A stretch of DNA of 64,000 nt, from contig NW_022985162.1 of the NCBI RefSeq assembly GCF_010093535.1, positions 2,578,637 to 2,642,636 of the forward strand, in the 5' to 3' direction. The translations under genes and the position numbers were made by a program. Shown here one piece after another: positions 11,201 through 20,506 of the stretch; position 1 is the stretch's first letter; every line of letters begins with the position of its first letter. The DNA is from Lindgomyces ingoldianus. Lineage: Eukaryota > Ascomycota > Dothideomycetes > Pleosporales > Lindgomycetaceae. The notes under the pieces were generated by a model. That model made no database searches and was not told the origin of the DNA. It worked only from the letters and a program-made list of their open reading frames with translations.

Positions 11201-11360
11201 CATACCTATCACCGCATCGTATTACTACGACCCCGACCAGGAGAAGAAGAAGGTCAAGGCTCTCTCGGTGGAGCTTGATTCTCGAACCTTGTCACCAAAA
11301 CCTGTATCATCAAAGCCCTTAGGACGATACCATGTCCGAGGACGCCCCCTTCTCATTTGA
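8229..11360 (+). CDS. VAC7: Vac7-like vacuolar segregation protein, activator of Fab1 PI3P 5-kinase
   Basis: Exons 8229-9654 and 9886-11360 give 966 aa. Vac7 is a single-pass vacuolar membrane protein that, with Vac14 and Fig4, activates Fab1/PIKfyve to make PI(3,5)P2 and so controls vacuole size and inheritance. About 700 N-terminal residues are Ser/Pro/Arg-rich and disordered, with short conserved islands (IQRALSSANIPQLPP; SSDSDETFVYESNP). A membrane segment at about residues 704-728 (CLVLSILVLVLIFSAVGLVF) is followed by the conserved lumenal Vac7 domain (DVKVREIQNVIASQEEIMLD, then AINPNIIGVTIADMDV). The 231-bp intron (GTATGT, branch ACTAAT, acceptor TAAAG) was placed because its removal restores SGTASSKADVFE, the form I expect in relatives. 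The intron has no in-frame stop, so an uninterrupted 1043-codon frame also exists. Confidence 0.88.
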   Translation: MTFSHDDSFRSITGVPESAEPAANSSSPQPPMASLRDTSTNKAQPPASASDSGTQPAMRYQTLNGSRSLNVSGSPSTANSPLSSRDTSPARPPHRQQSASGPLPKSGLRSRKSSADVSPSRGPSLAGSSTTIPSAAAIQRALSSANIPQLPPTSSSTSSQEPSRVPRPLKPASGTTSGESTPHWPISPRLKSPPPAPDSRSRSRQNSLRTQPKKAESSSTPSIVVQSSSPAPASRIPVKDEGIASDPEEPALSMKVSSRGASGAAPKLETVQEASLPTSPGFDGLDPPRYNSPQRSRSLRRSAVSNAIATSPSRESPLSLFYADEYSLHSSTQSRKSSDDERNDVTTSKITEDLSAKNTRHPESGSDGGINKVDNKGKMQEQRSASTQRSNVLPSKASFSSLSTIKSRTEAPTRNMTVETETVPSIAQASISNQERSASGRGDGSLRLKPSNETIRPKKEKSKPKRKAPSINSGTGMSPRAHISYHHHHPSRPDNTAASSFSGSPVSYRSCDDRRSTATMSPPSPEMAMRRPSIRSPSLIYLYTSTNSSLRKASSKADVFEKKVASAVDEAESSDSDETFVYESNPDTRARHHHSRTPSMTSINSLVDPRAVLRSEANRNPNKKTSMKFATHSYNNPISDPDAIDRGEGTNRIGSGRVSGGSHHHHISRHGHGRGTLNHVIDSDSSFAQPSRARNPSSRQSSQPSSPKFHNLRIGNGNGAKKNGEFSAYDLDAEHAADDERTPLISGRNGRARTPRRPNSGFRPHERQHRRNGGWCRRFAGCLVLSILVLVLIFSAVGLVFASTKPLYDVKVREIQNVIASQEEIMLDLVVDAINPNIIGVTIADMDVNIFAKSKHVGSDKWWREHGGNHRNKENWHPLPTVPAESTTEESVHITNGIDEGTDPISDPEVGEPRIMLLGRIFHFDSPLNFDGSFLKRNMAESLGELRVTKPGNKTEAGGTERWEEVLQYPFELIVRGVFKYQLPLSTREHTIPITASYYYDPDQEKKKVKALSVELDSRTLSPKPVSSKPLGRYHVRGRPLLI

Positions 11361-13951
11361 GAGTCGTAACCATTTCCTTATCATTGTACTGGATTGGACC
11401 GAGTGGATAAAATTGGCAAGCCCCAAGAAAAATTCCCAAAATCAGATACCCCTCATACACACGGATTTACGACTATAGACCGGTCAAGCGAAGAATCGCG
11501 GACCTTTATCTGGGCTCACCAGCCTTACGAATATTTTTACTTCGCAATCCCCATTGTTTGTATCACCTTTATATCTCCACTGGAGTGTTTTTTGTCATTG
11601 ATCGTGGTTTCCATCTCCATGCGAGCGCTTCAGCGAGGTGTTTAGTTAAGGTTTAATGCTGAGGGAGGACTATTTGGATCCTCATTTTCTGCCTATTGAT
11701 TGGAGGACTTTCGCCGAATTTGGTGGGCCTCACGACGCTCCTTTTGGAAATTTCTTTTCCATGTCTGTCTCTCTGTCTGAACACAACACTTGATTGGATT
11801 GGCCCTGGGATTTCGGGATAGAGATCGTTATCGATCGGATCGGATGCATTGTCAATCCCACATCACATCACACATCACATCACACCACATGCCATCATTC
11901 ATCATCAACTCTCCAGACGGACACTCGTCACCAAAATATCGATTCAACATACACGCATACCCAGGAGTGGCACACTTTTTTTATTGCTTTTTTATGGACA
12001 GGGTCGGGGTCTCTCGGTCGGTTGCATGGGAGTTCTCTATTTGGTTTAGATTGGAATGTGAGAACGCATTGCGGCTAGGATTGCTCACCCGATGCTTTCC
12101 TCAGTGCCCCGCGGCACAGATGCTGCTTGAGTTATTGGCATTTATTGGGTTGAACGTCCTGATAGCGGAAGTTCAAGTTCAGCCTGCCTCAGAATGTTTG
12201 TATTGGTACAACAGTTGGGTGGTGTAGAGTAGAAGGGAGACGATTTGAAAGAGGAGGGGTAGATGGGGTTAGGTCAGTAGGGGAGAAGAGAAAGGCATGA
12301 GGGTGGTCGGGCGCGGAGGACAATACCAGCGTATTCAAGCGATCCTAGATCGAGCAGGTAGCCTTCCCTAGCCTCGACGTGCGTGTCGGCCGATGATAGG
12401 AGAGAACTCCATAGATATCTTCATCCACTCATTGTGTATGTTTGTCGTCCTGTACTAAGCTATGCGAGTAATCGTGATGCTGCATGTGATATGATCACTC
12501 AGCCGCTTGAAGCTTCCAGCAACAAGACATGTAGATGATTGTAAGAATTTCTTTGGTCCTAAGATGCAAAGTTAGGGTCAAAAGGTGCCATTTTTAAAGT
12601 TTGCAGGACTTTTTGGTACCAGCACATTTTGGCTGGCGGCAGGAATCTTCATTCCCAGCGCCTAGTCAGGGAAGAGCTATCGATGTTTTGTAATTTTATT
12701 GCTGGCGTATGACTGATATTAATCGTTATTTTGGCGCTGCTGAAGGGAGACAGGACTTTTCTATGCTCGCAAATTTTTTTAGAAGGTGCAGAAGATATTA
12801 CCTGCATGTCCCTCCTTCTTTGTGTCCCCAGACCAGGAATTAGGGGTTGAAAACCGTGGTTTTCCGTCCCCAGAAGAATATAAATGTTCTTGTTATTGTT
12901 CATTCTAATGCCAGCCTGAGAACCATAGAGTATGTTAACGTTTCCTTTTAATGTTGCCAGAGAGGATACACAGTTTGTGTAACGTTTATAATCATAAAAA
13001 AGGCAGAAATGAGTTGTTTCTCGGTCTTTTGTTATTCCAAGGATGCGATGCGGTTTCTTTCTCTTTTCCGTAGTCCACGGCACCATAGGTAGGAAGGAAA
13101 GAAGTCTTTAGTCCCTAGAAACAGGCAAGCATTGATGTGCCGCTGGAGGTTTTTTGGTCTCCATAGATGTGACGTATTGGTCATTTATTTTAAAATTCTT
13201 CCGGGCATAGAGGGTATGATCGATATTCTCTACTCGTTTCGCCCTAGAGACCTGAGGGCCTTTGTATAGGTTTTGAGTGCCGGGAACGCGAAGCCGTCTG
13301 GTATTAAGAAACATTAGATTGTCGAATTCATCCTTGGGCGTAACCCAGAAGATATCAGTATACTTCATTTTCTACCGCCGAGATCAACTCTAAGGAATTT
13401 GTTAGTGGGAAAATTCCCCACATGGACAATATTCCTGAAGACTTCCAGCCAGAAAGGGTGGAGAGCGAAATTTCCAGCCCAGACCCCTTGTCTCTCTCGC
13501 GAACACCATCGGGCGAAGACGGTTGAGCTTCTAGCGAGACGTTCTCCTCGACATGAGAATACCTCTAACGCAATTTTTGATGATCATGCGGGGAAACAGA
13601 CCAGTTCTTGAGCCAAGATCACGCGGTGTCTCTAGATGTGGAGTGTAAGAAGAGAACATTCGGGTTTTTATATCGTGGGGGGGGTTTTTCCGGTAGTCAC
13701 CGACAGTGTTTCCTGACTGTGACGAAAGGCTAACTTTTATGTTGCTCCAAGGCCCGCGATATCTCCTGCTAGCTTTGTTATTTCCTAACGTTGATTCCCT
13801 GGCTACACCTAGTTTCACAATGAACTTGTGCTATTTCGCTTTTTTAAGCTCTGCAAATTTCGATCCATGAGAAGATTTAAGGCTAGTTTTTTATCCAAAT
13901 CCAGTGCCACGATTTGCGGTATTTACAAATATCAGGACACACGCGGGCGTT
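11361..13951. other. Intergenic, AT-rich accessory DNA
   Basis: This contains the VAC7 3' UTR, a short CATCA-type microsatellite (11861-11890), and two adjacent minus-strand open frames at 13368-13108 and 13086-12649. Those frames are Lys/Arg/Asn-rich and belong to no family I recognise; they might be exons of one orphan gene or chance frames in AT-rich DNA. The stretch ends at the target-site duplication (13944-13951) of the inserted element. Confidence 0.4.
11861..11890. repeat. CATCA/CATCACA microsatellite
   Basis: A 30-bp run made of CATCA and CACA units (CATCACATCACACATCACAT then CACACCACAT), about 500 bp downstream of VAC7. It is a simple repeat with no evident role. Confidence 0.7.
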
Positions 13952-14565
13952 CAGGGCTTCCAACGAGGCGTAGTACTGTACAATTGGGCGATTTTGAGGC
14001 CTGTACGGGTGAGATTTTGTGTACGTTCGTACGACAGGGAGGAGGAGAGGTAGGCGTACATATTGTAACTGTTACAGCTCACGTGATCTGTACAAGTAGT
14101 ACTATTTAATTAAAGTACACTGTACTTTAGTTAAAACAGCTAAGACTATAGGTCTCTAGAGACGTAAGATTAAGGTCTAATTAACTATAAAATAACTAGT
14201 TCTCCTTAGTAACAAAAGCAGATAGGACTAGATAAGGTAAGGCAGCAAGAGGCGTGGATAGATAACTCTGCAATAGAAAATGGTCTAGAATAGGCATTTT
14301 TAAGACAACAGACTGCAGATAGATAGATTAAACCCCTTAGAAAGAGATTTAAGCGCCTGTAGGCCTCCTGCTTGCTAGAGCCCTCCTACCCCTCTAGAAC
14401 CCCTATACAAACTTCCTAAAAGGGTAATACAATCTGTACTACGTACTGTACCTAGGGCATTATTAATTGTACAGTACAGCTCACGAACTCGGTACGTTTG
14501 TACTGAACACGTGACCGTTACGGTTCACTTTGTACGGACTGTAGTACGGCCCGTTGGAAGCCCTG
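13952..14565. mobile_element. Non-autonomous hAT-like element (MITE), 614 bp
   Basis: Both ends start with the same inverted repeat: CAGGGCTTCCAACG at 13952-13965 and its complement at 14552-14565. The similarity continues imperfectly to about 34 bp (GTAGTACTGT against GTACTACAGT). The element is flanked by a perfect 8-bp direct duplication, CGGGCGTT, at 13944-13951 and 14566-14573. An 8-bp duplication with CAGGG ends is diagnostic of the hAT superfamily (fungal example: Restless). The inside has no transposase-length frame, so movement would need a transposase in trans. GTAC occurs ten times in the left 175 bp and nine times in the right 115 bp but not between 14126 and 14435. The perfect duplication indicates a fairly recent insertion. 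Confidence 0.85.
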
Positions 14566-14573
14566 CGGGCGTT

Positions 14574-15196
14574 AAGCACGAGGTAAGATTTTTTTTTTTT
14601 TAATATTGCTTATCAGGCACAGGGTCCATTTTCGGGGTTTCATCCTTTGCTTGATGTTAGGTATCCCAATTTTTATTGAGCTCTGTGTTATTTGCATGAG
14701 AAGAACTTCACCAAGGATACTTCTCGCTCGTAGCTGCAGTACAGTAATGAGCAGCATGTCATATGCTGGCAGTAGATACAGATACAGTGGCTTTTCCGGT
14801 TCGTTGGGTATTTCAGGAAGGGGAATAGAATAGAATCGGAGTCCGACATTTCTATTTTGGTATTTTAGCCGTTGAATTGCTTGTTGTTGGCAGAATGTAT
14901 GCGGGGAAGCAGAAGGATGCATGATTCACGGGCAGCTCACGGTCAGACCTTTTATATTTGCTTTTTAGCTCCGCTTCCCTCTCTTATCGGGAAATATAAG
15001 CTTCACTGGTTGTGAATTTCGTGGGGGGATAGTGGGCAGGCTACTGTCTACTAATATTTCTGGGAAGGAAGAGTACAGAGTAGAGATTATTGCTGAGATG
15101 GAACCTCTTCTATGAAGAATACTTACCAACAAAATCTAGAACTCGAGTACATACAATTACTCACAAAGAGAATCAAAACAATCAGTGCTTCTACCC
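14574..15196. other. Intergenic, no supported gene
   Basis: A 12-bp poly-T run near 14589 follows the element's right duplication. A 116-codon minus-strand frame (14922-14572) extends into the transposon end and has no domain, so it is not counted. The 3' UTR of the hydrolase gene lies at the right end. Confidence 0.4.
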
Positions 15197-16265
15197 TCAA
15201 GCCAACCACGCCACTTCAACCCACGCCAATCCTTCCTTCAACCATCCCTCATCTTCTTCCCTCAACTGAACATCAAACCCATGATTTCCAGGTCTCGTCG
15301 CTAGTCTCATCTCCGCCCCTTCCACAACACTCTCCACCTTCTCCACGAAGGCCTTACTATCTTCCACACTCACCGCCTCATCTTCCGTTCCATGAATAAT
15401 AAAACTTGGCGGGAAAAAAGCTGCCCCTTCTACTGCCGTGATCGGCCAAAGCTCCTTCCCCTTTCCGAAAAACTCCTCGTAGCGGCCATGCGCGAAGAGC
15501 GCGAAGGAGAGCGGGATACGGGTGGGTGGAATGGCGCTGGTAATGGTGGTACCTGGGGTGATGGTAGAGAGGTGGTCATCGATGAGGGATGGGGGAGGGA
15601 GCGGGCCGAATATTGTTGGGATAGAGCCTTTGGAGAGGCAGGGGGTGTTGGTCATGGGGTATTGTGCAATGCACGCTTTGATGAAGTTTTTCGGAGTGGT
15701 GAGTGCAGATTGGAAGACTAGGTAGCCGCCAGCGCTTTCGCCGGTCACGAGGAGGTGGTTGAAGTCTGGGCTGATGGTCGGGTCTTTGGAGGAAAGGTAT
15801 GTGGGAAAGGAGGTTTGGAACCAAGTCCAGAAGTCGGATAGGTCTTCCAGGATATCCTTTCCGCTATGCTCAGGGAGGAGGCGGTAGTTAGGCATGATGG
15901 TTATGGCGCAATTGCGGTGGATGAAAGGAACGAAGAAAGCAGCAAACCAATCTGGGAAGAGGGCAGTGCCTGTGACCTTTCCAAGTATTAATTTTTGTTT
16001 GACATCTGGTTTTTCATTTCGAAGAGTTGTCGCAGTGATTGACTGGACAGGAGCGGGTATGGATTAGAAGGTATGATCAACTTACTAGGCTTCCTCCATG
16101 GAACTTGACAATGAGTGGATGCTTCCCTGGCTTGATATTTTTCGGTACGATGACGTTGACTTCGATTTCATGGCCACCAATCTTCTTATAGGAAGTACTG
16201 TAGATGTTAAACGTGTCGAACCGATTCGCAGCTGTAGTATGGTATTCAGACATGGCGTATTGCAA
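15197..16265 (-). CDS. Alpha/beta-hydrolase fold-3 esterase/lipase, 319 aa, 2 exons
   Basis: Exons 16265-16086 and 15976-15197 flank a 109-bp intron (GTAAGT, acceptor GAAAG), phase 0. The product belongs to the HSL-like esterase group. It has the oxyanion motif HGG (residues 56-58, KFHGGSLVTG across the splice), nucleophile Ser141 in G-E-S-A-G-G, acid Asp259 in HGTEDEAVS, and His292 in RPGNHGFD. Only the HGG form of the oxyanion motif is present, as in many fungal members. There is no signal peptide, so it probably acts inside the cell on a small ester or lactone. A second start at 16253 (MSEYHTTA) is equally possible. Its neighbour is the aldolase gene 0.75 kb upstream on the same strand; a shared role in sugar-acid use, for example as a lactonase, is only a suggestion. 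Confidence 0.85.
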
Positions 16266-17012
16266 CTAGTCTTATGATCGGATTGGACTTTGGGGCTAAG
16301 ATATGAATGGAGGATTTTTGAACTGAATGACAGGGAAAGATTAAGAGGGGAAGTCTGCTGTCGTGCTATATTCCTTGCGACGAGTTGTATGATCGAGGGG
16401 CACCTGTATCTTCCTTTTCCTGGTACCTACGCCTTCTTTTATGGTCCGTTGATCTCAAGTGGATTTATCGGCATCTGTTCAACTCCGAAGTGCTCTGGAC
16501 ACGTCACATCAAACCTCCAGGCCGTCTGGCTAGCAGTTCGTACTTGGTGGTCATTAAAGTTTCATCCCTTTGAGATAGGAAATTTCTGTCCGTGCACAGT
16601 TCAACGCTATTCAGATACAAGCAATTTTGGGACGTGCTCTTGGCAAGGGTGTTTGCATAGTGCACGCGCCACGGCTTGTGTTGGAATTGGGTTTGTCAGC
16701 TGGGCGAAAGATGACTGGAGGATAATCCGTATACGTGGGGACATATAGATGTTGGTTTCGGAGGCTTTAGCGCGCTGATGATGACACCTGTTGAAAGGGC
16801 GGCGTGATCGTCTGGGATAAAAATCGACCGCCCTTCCGGTGGTGCTTTTTAGCATCAGATTGGCTGAGTGGTCTGAATCTGAGAAACTAGGTAGTGAATT
16901 CTTCGAAGGACCGGGCATACTATTGTCCGAGAAATATTTCAAGGTGGATCATCACTGCATGCGGAGACTCTGCCATGTGCGGTCGTACTGCGGTCGTGCT
17001 GTAATTGTATGT
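16266..17012. other. Intergenic, no gene seen
   Basis: This holds the promoter of the hydrolase and the 3' end of the aldolase, both on the minus strand. A 152-codon plus-strand frame (16290-16748) and a 111-codon minus-strand frame (16942-16607) overlap each other and lack any domain. Confidence 0.45.
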
Positions 17013-18037
17013 CTAGAGTGAACCTTCAATCTCCTGGATCCTCGACATGGTCTTATCCCATTTCCCCCACTCTCCATCAGGCAGTTTACCCTTGAGTGGT
17101 AGCCTACCGCCCTCAAGGGTACCCATTCCGAGGACTCGTTGAACTCCTTCTTTGATACCAACAATTCCCCACGTTCCGATGAACTCTTCTGCGGTGCTCA
17201 CTACGTACTGCAACTTCTGTATTTCCTCATGTACCTTCGGTTCGATAGGTCGCTTCTCAGACAAGGCCATCAGCCGCGACACAGTCTTTGGATACATTGC
17301 TGCGAGGCCATCGATGACTCCGGCCGCACCGAAGAAAACGATTGGCCCCAGTTGTTGCCCAAAGCCACTGAACACTTTAAATTTGTTATGATCGATATCA
17401 GGATCGAGCGAGACTTGGACATGATACGACACGTTTCCGTGAGACATTTTACAGCCCACGATATTGGGGTGCTTAGCGAGGATGGAGTAGGTCTCGGGAG
17501 TCACCATCACATTGTTCGTGACACCTGGGTAGTTGTATCTGTGATCTTCGATCAGTACTCCCTTCGACGCCGGTCTATCCTTGGCACTGACATTAGAATG
17601 GGTATTGGTGAATTATTCGCAACCACGGTATACCACTCCCTGATGTTCTCCTGGCTCGCCGCAGCCCCAAAATAACCCGGTGCAAGCACTAATCCCCATT
17701 GCGCACCTGCCTTCTTAAAATCCTGCAACCACTCCAACACTTCATCCACACTATTAATCAACACTCCAGCCATAATGGGATAATCGGGGAACCCCGCATC
17801 GTTCAGCCCTTTCCGAACACCAGACACCATGTCGAAGCGTTCTTGTCGCGACATATGGATTGCTTCACCCGTCGAACCAAGCAGCACAAGACCGCGAATG
17901 CCATTTTTAGCGAGATGAATGCTGTGAGTGACCTGTGTCTCGACGTCTATGACAGGTTGGAGGGTATTGGTCGCGGATGCAGGTTTGAAGAAGGTCGGGA
18001 CTGGGACGAAAACCCCTGTGGGTGGTGATGCGATCAT
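17013..18037 (-). CDS. DapA/DHDPS-family aldolase (probable 2-keto-3-deoxy sugar-acid aldolase), 323 aa
   Basis: Exons 18037-17592 and 17538-17013 flank a 53-bp intron (GTCAGT..CACAG) whose removal restores ILIYNYPGVTNN. The product is a class I aldolase of the dihydrodipicolinate synthase superfamily. Visible are the substrate carboxylate loop (LGSTGEAIHMSRQER), Tyr150 in the Y-N-x-P-x-x-T motif, and the Schiff-base Lys179 in NIVGCKMSHGN. Length is normal for the family. Fungi make lysine by the aminoadipate route, so their DapA homologues serve catabolism, for example LGA1/GaaC, which splits L-threo-3-deoxy-hexulosonate into pyruvate and L-glyceraldehyde. The gene lies head to head, 467 bp from a galactonate-dehydratase-like gene, which fits cleavage of that enzyme's 2-keto-3-deoxy product. 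Substrate and stereochemistry cannot be read from sequence. Confidence 0.87.
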
Positions 18038-18504
18038 TCTGTGGCTCGTGCTTATCAGGGGTGGCTTAGTTCGATGTTTGGAGACCGTGAACCTTCATAA
18101 ACCTTCGCAAAATAGGGCCTTTGAAGATTGAAGTTTCGAGGAAGCATTCCGAGATATGCGAAACTTATTGTCTGCCGCCTCGGTGTATATCCACCGAATT
18201 CCCGAAGCTTGATGTGTAAAGTGGAGCATTTATTCAACATCTTGACCCCGCGCCGACTTCGGATTAGATTCAACATCTCCAAAGTTTTTGGATGTAGCAA
18301 ATACTCTTGGAAAGCCCAGGAACCCTTCGCTCTGAGCCGCCGATTGCCGTTTCTGTTGACCACTGTTCGCCTTTCGGGGCCGATTGCACCGGGTATTCAG
18401 CGTTCCTTTCATTCACCGATGATTCATAGCTCCTCCTGCAAGAGCGAACCTCAGTAGTATTACTCCTTATTCTTCCAAAAACACTCTCATATTCACCGTA
18501 GGGA
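18038..18504. promoter_or_regulatory. Shared divergent promoter of aldolase and dehydratase genes
   Basis: The 467 bp between two divergent start codons must serve both genes. It contains an inverted CGG pair, CGGGGCCG (18375-18382), about 120 bp before the dehydratase ATG. Inverted CGG triplets are the usual target type of C6 zinc-cluster regulators such as the one encoded at 20507-23081, but this spacer of two bases is unusually short and the match may be chance. Confidence 0.35.
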
Positions 18505-19756
18505 ATGGGGAAGATAGCAAGCATCGAATACTTCCGGGTCCCCCCCCGCTGGGTCTTCGTCAAAATCGTCGACGAAGCAGGCAACTTTGGCTGGGGAGAA
18601 GCCTCACTTGAAGGTCACACTCAGGCCGTAGAAGGCTGTCTAGATGCTTGGATTGAGAGATATGTCGGATTTGAAGCAGAGTATACACACCTCAAATCTA
18701 CTTCGATCATGCTTCGAATGGGATAGCTTACAATTTGCAGTGATATCGAACATATATGGCAGATGTCATGGCGGACAAGCTTCTACAGAGGTGGTCCCGT
18801 TTTTATGAGTGCTTTAGCAGGAATTGATATTGCCCTCTGGGACCTGAAAGCCAGGAAATTAGGGGTACCGATCTACCAATTACTAGGAGGGAAGGTACGG
18901 GACAAACTCAAGGTGTATGCCTGGATAGGGGGAGATCGGCCTTCAGACGTAAAATCGCAAGCGTGAGTACCAGCCCTTATATCTAGGTTCCTGGCTGAGC
19001 TCCTTCAGACTCGCCCGCAAAGACCAAGGCTTTAACTGCGTAAAAATGAATGGTACCGAAGACCTCGGCTGGCTCGACTCGCCCTCCGCAATGTACGATT
19101 GCGTTGAGCGACTAAAGACTGTTAAGGAGGCTGGAATGGATGCAGGCATCGATTTCCACGGAAGAGTCCATAAGCCGATGGCAAAACAACTGGCCGCAGC
19201 GCTCCAACCCCACCACCCGCTTTTCATCGAAGAGCCCCTTCTCTCTGAACACATCGGAGGCCTCAAGGCCCTCTCTCAACAAACCTCTATCCCCATCGCT
19301 CTAGGCGAGCGTCTCCACTCCCGCTGGGATGTGCGGCCCTTCCTCGAAAGCGGCTGCGTTGACATCCTGCAACCAGATATCTCGCACTGTGGCGGGATCT
19401 CAGAAATGAAGCGCATTGCCGCAATGTGCGAAGCATATGATGTCGCACTTGCGCCGCATTGTCCTTTGGGGCCGATAGCGCTTGCCGCATGTGTGCAGGT
19501 TGATGCCACGAGTGCGAACTTTGCGATTCAGGAGATGAGCTTAGGGATTCATTACAATGTAGGTGGACAAGATTTGACGAGTTATATTCATAATCCTGAG
19601 GTCTGGGTGGTTAAGGAGGGATACATTGACTTGACGAAGGAGCCAGGATTAGGGATTGAGGTCAATGAGGCTATGGTTAGAGAATTGTCGAAAGGAGCTA
19701 AGGCTTGGGTTTCGCCGGGATTCATTGGACCCGGTGGGGAGGTAAGAGAGTGGTAG
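18505..19756 (+). CDS. DgoD-type galactonate dehydratase (enolase superfamily), 381 aa, 3 exons
   Basis: Exons are 18505-18680, 18741-18962 and 19009-19756; introns are 60 and 46 bp. The enzyme class removes water from a sugar acid to give a 2-keto-3-deoxy acid. Length and spacing follow bacterial D-galactonate dehydratase closely (E. coli DgoD is 382 aa). Metal ligands Asp181, Glu207 and Glu233, and catalytic His183 and His283, stand exactly two positions before the known DgoD residues 183, 209, 235, 185 and 285. Motifs: [10 protein letters not shown] near the N-terminus, [45 protein letters not shown] and [13 protein letters not shown]. It is clearly not the longer fungal L-galactonate dehydratase LGD1/GaaB. 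Substrate could be D-galactonate or a near relative. It faces the aldolase gene and is followed by a zinc-cluster regulator, suggesting a small catabolic group. Confidence 0.87.
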
Positions 19757-20506
19757 AGTAAAACAAGTTTTTCAAAGAAAAATGGAATTTAATAGACTCG
19801 CGAATTTTCTTTATTTGGACTCTATCTCTGACGATGAGCAGTGAAGTTCGGAAATCCTTTGTCATGTCCTCCTATTTCATATGTAGCCTTAGGCGACAAT
19901 CAAATGAAGTTCTCTCTAGATAAGACCTTAAAGGTCTCGTTGAGAATGAACTTCCTTGGGAAGGAGGCCGTGGCAGAGTAAGAGTACTTAGCGGGGCAGT
20001 CAAGGCAGTTCAGCAAGATGTGCTAAAGGGACAATACCCAAATCTCATGTGTAGCTCGAGCGCTCTGGAGTGAGCACAGTATCTCAGGACTCGTTTAGCT
20101 GTTCCGTTACAGCTAACAGCAAACTCGAGAGGCAAGCCGACAGATGAACGACTCTAAAGTTAATTCAGTCTAGTGTCATCGATCAGCTATGAGAGTTCTC
20201 AAGAGCTCTTTAAGAAGAATAGAGACACAGACGAAGAATGGTGAAGGCATCTGCGATACAGTGGGCTGCAGCTGTGGCGTTAGGTTAACTCCGTTCGGGA
20301 TCTTCGGAAGCCGCAGCCTTATCCGAGCCCCCGATGTGGGGTAATTGACGAGCGGAGTGAATGTAGCACAAGCCACGCTTCGGCTTATGCACCCCAGCTT
20401 TCATCGAAACTTTTCCGGCTGGACCGACTAAAAACCCCTCTCTAATTGCTTGAAATGCTGCTTTTCCATAACGCACTACGATTCCTAACACCTGGCTTCT
20501 GACTCC
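19757..20506. other. Intergenic between dehydratase and regulator genes
   Basis: This holds the dehydratase 3' UTR and the regulator's promoter. Minus-strand frames at 20176-20376 and 20285-20545 have no domain. No repeat or RNA gene is visible. Confidence 0.45.
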
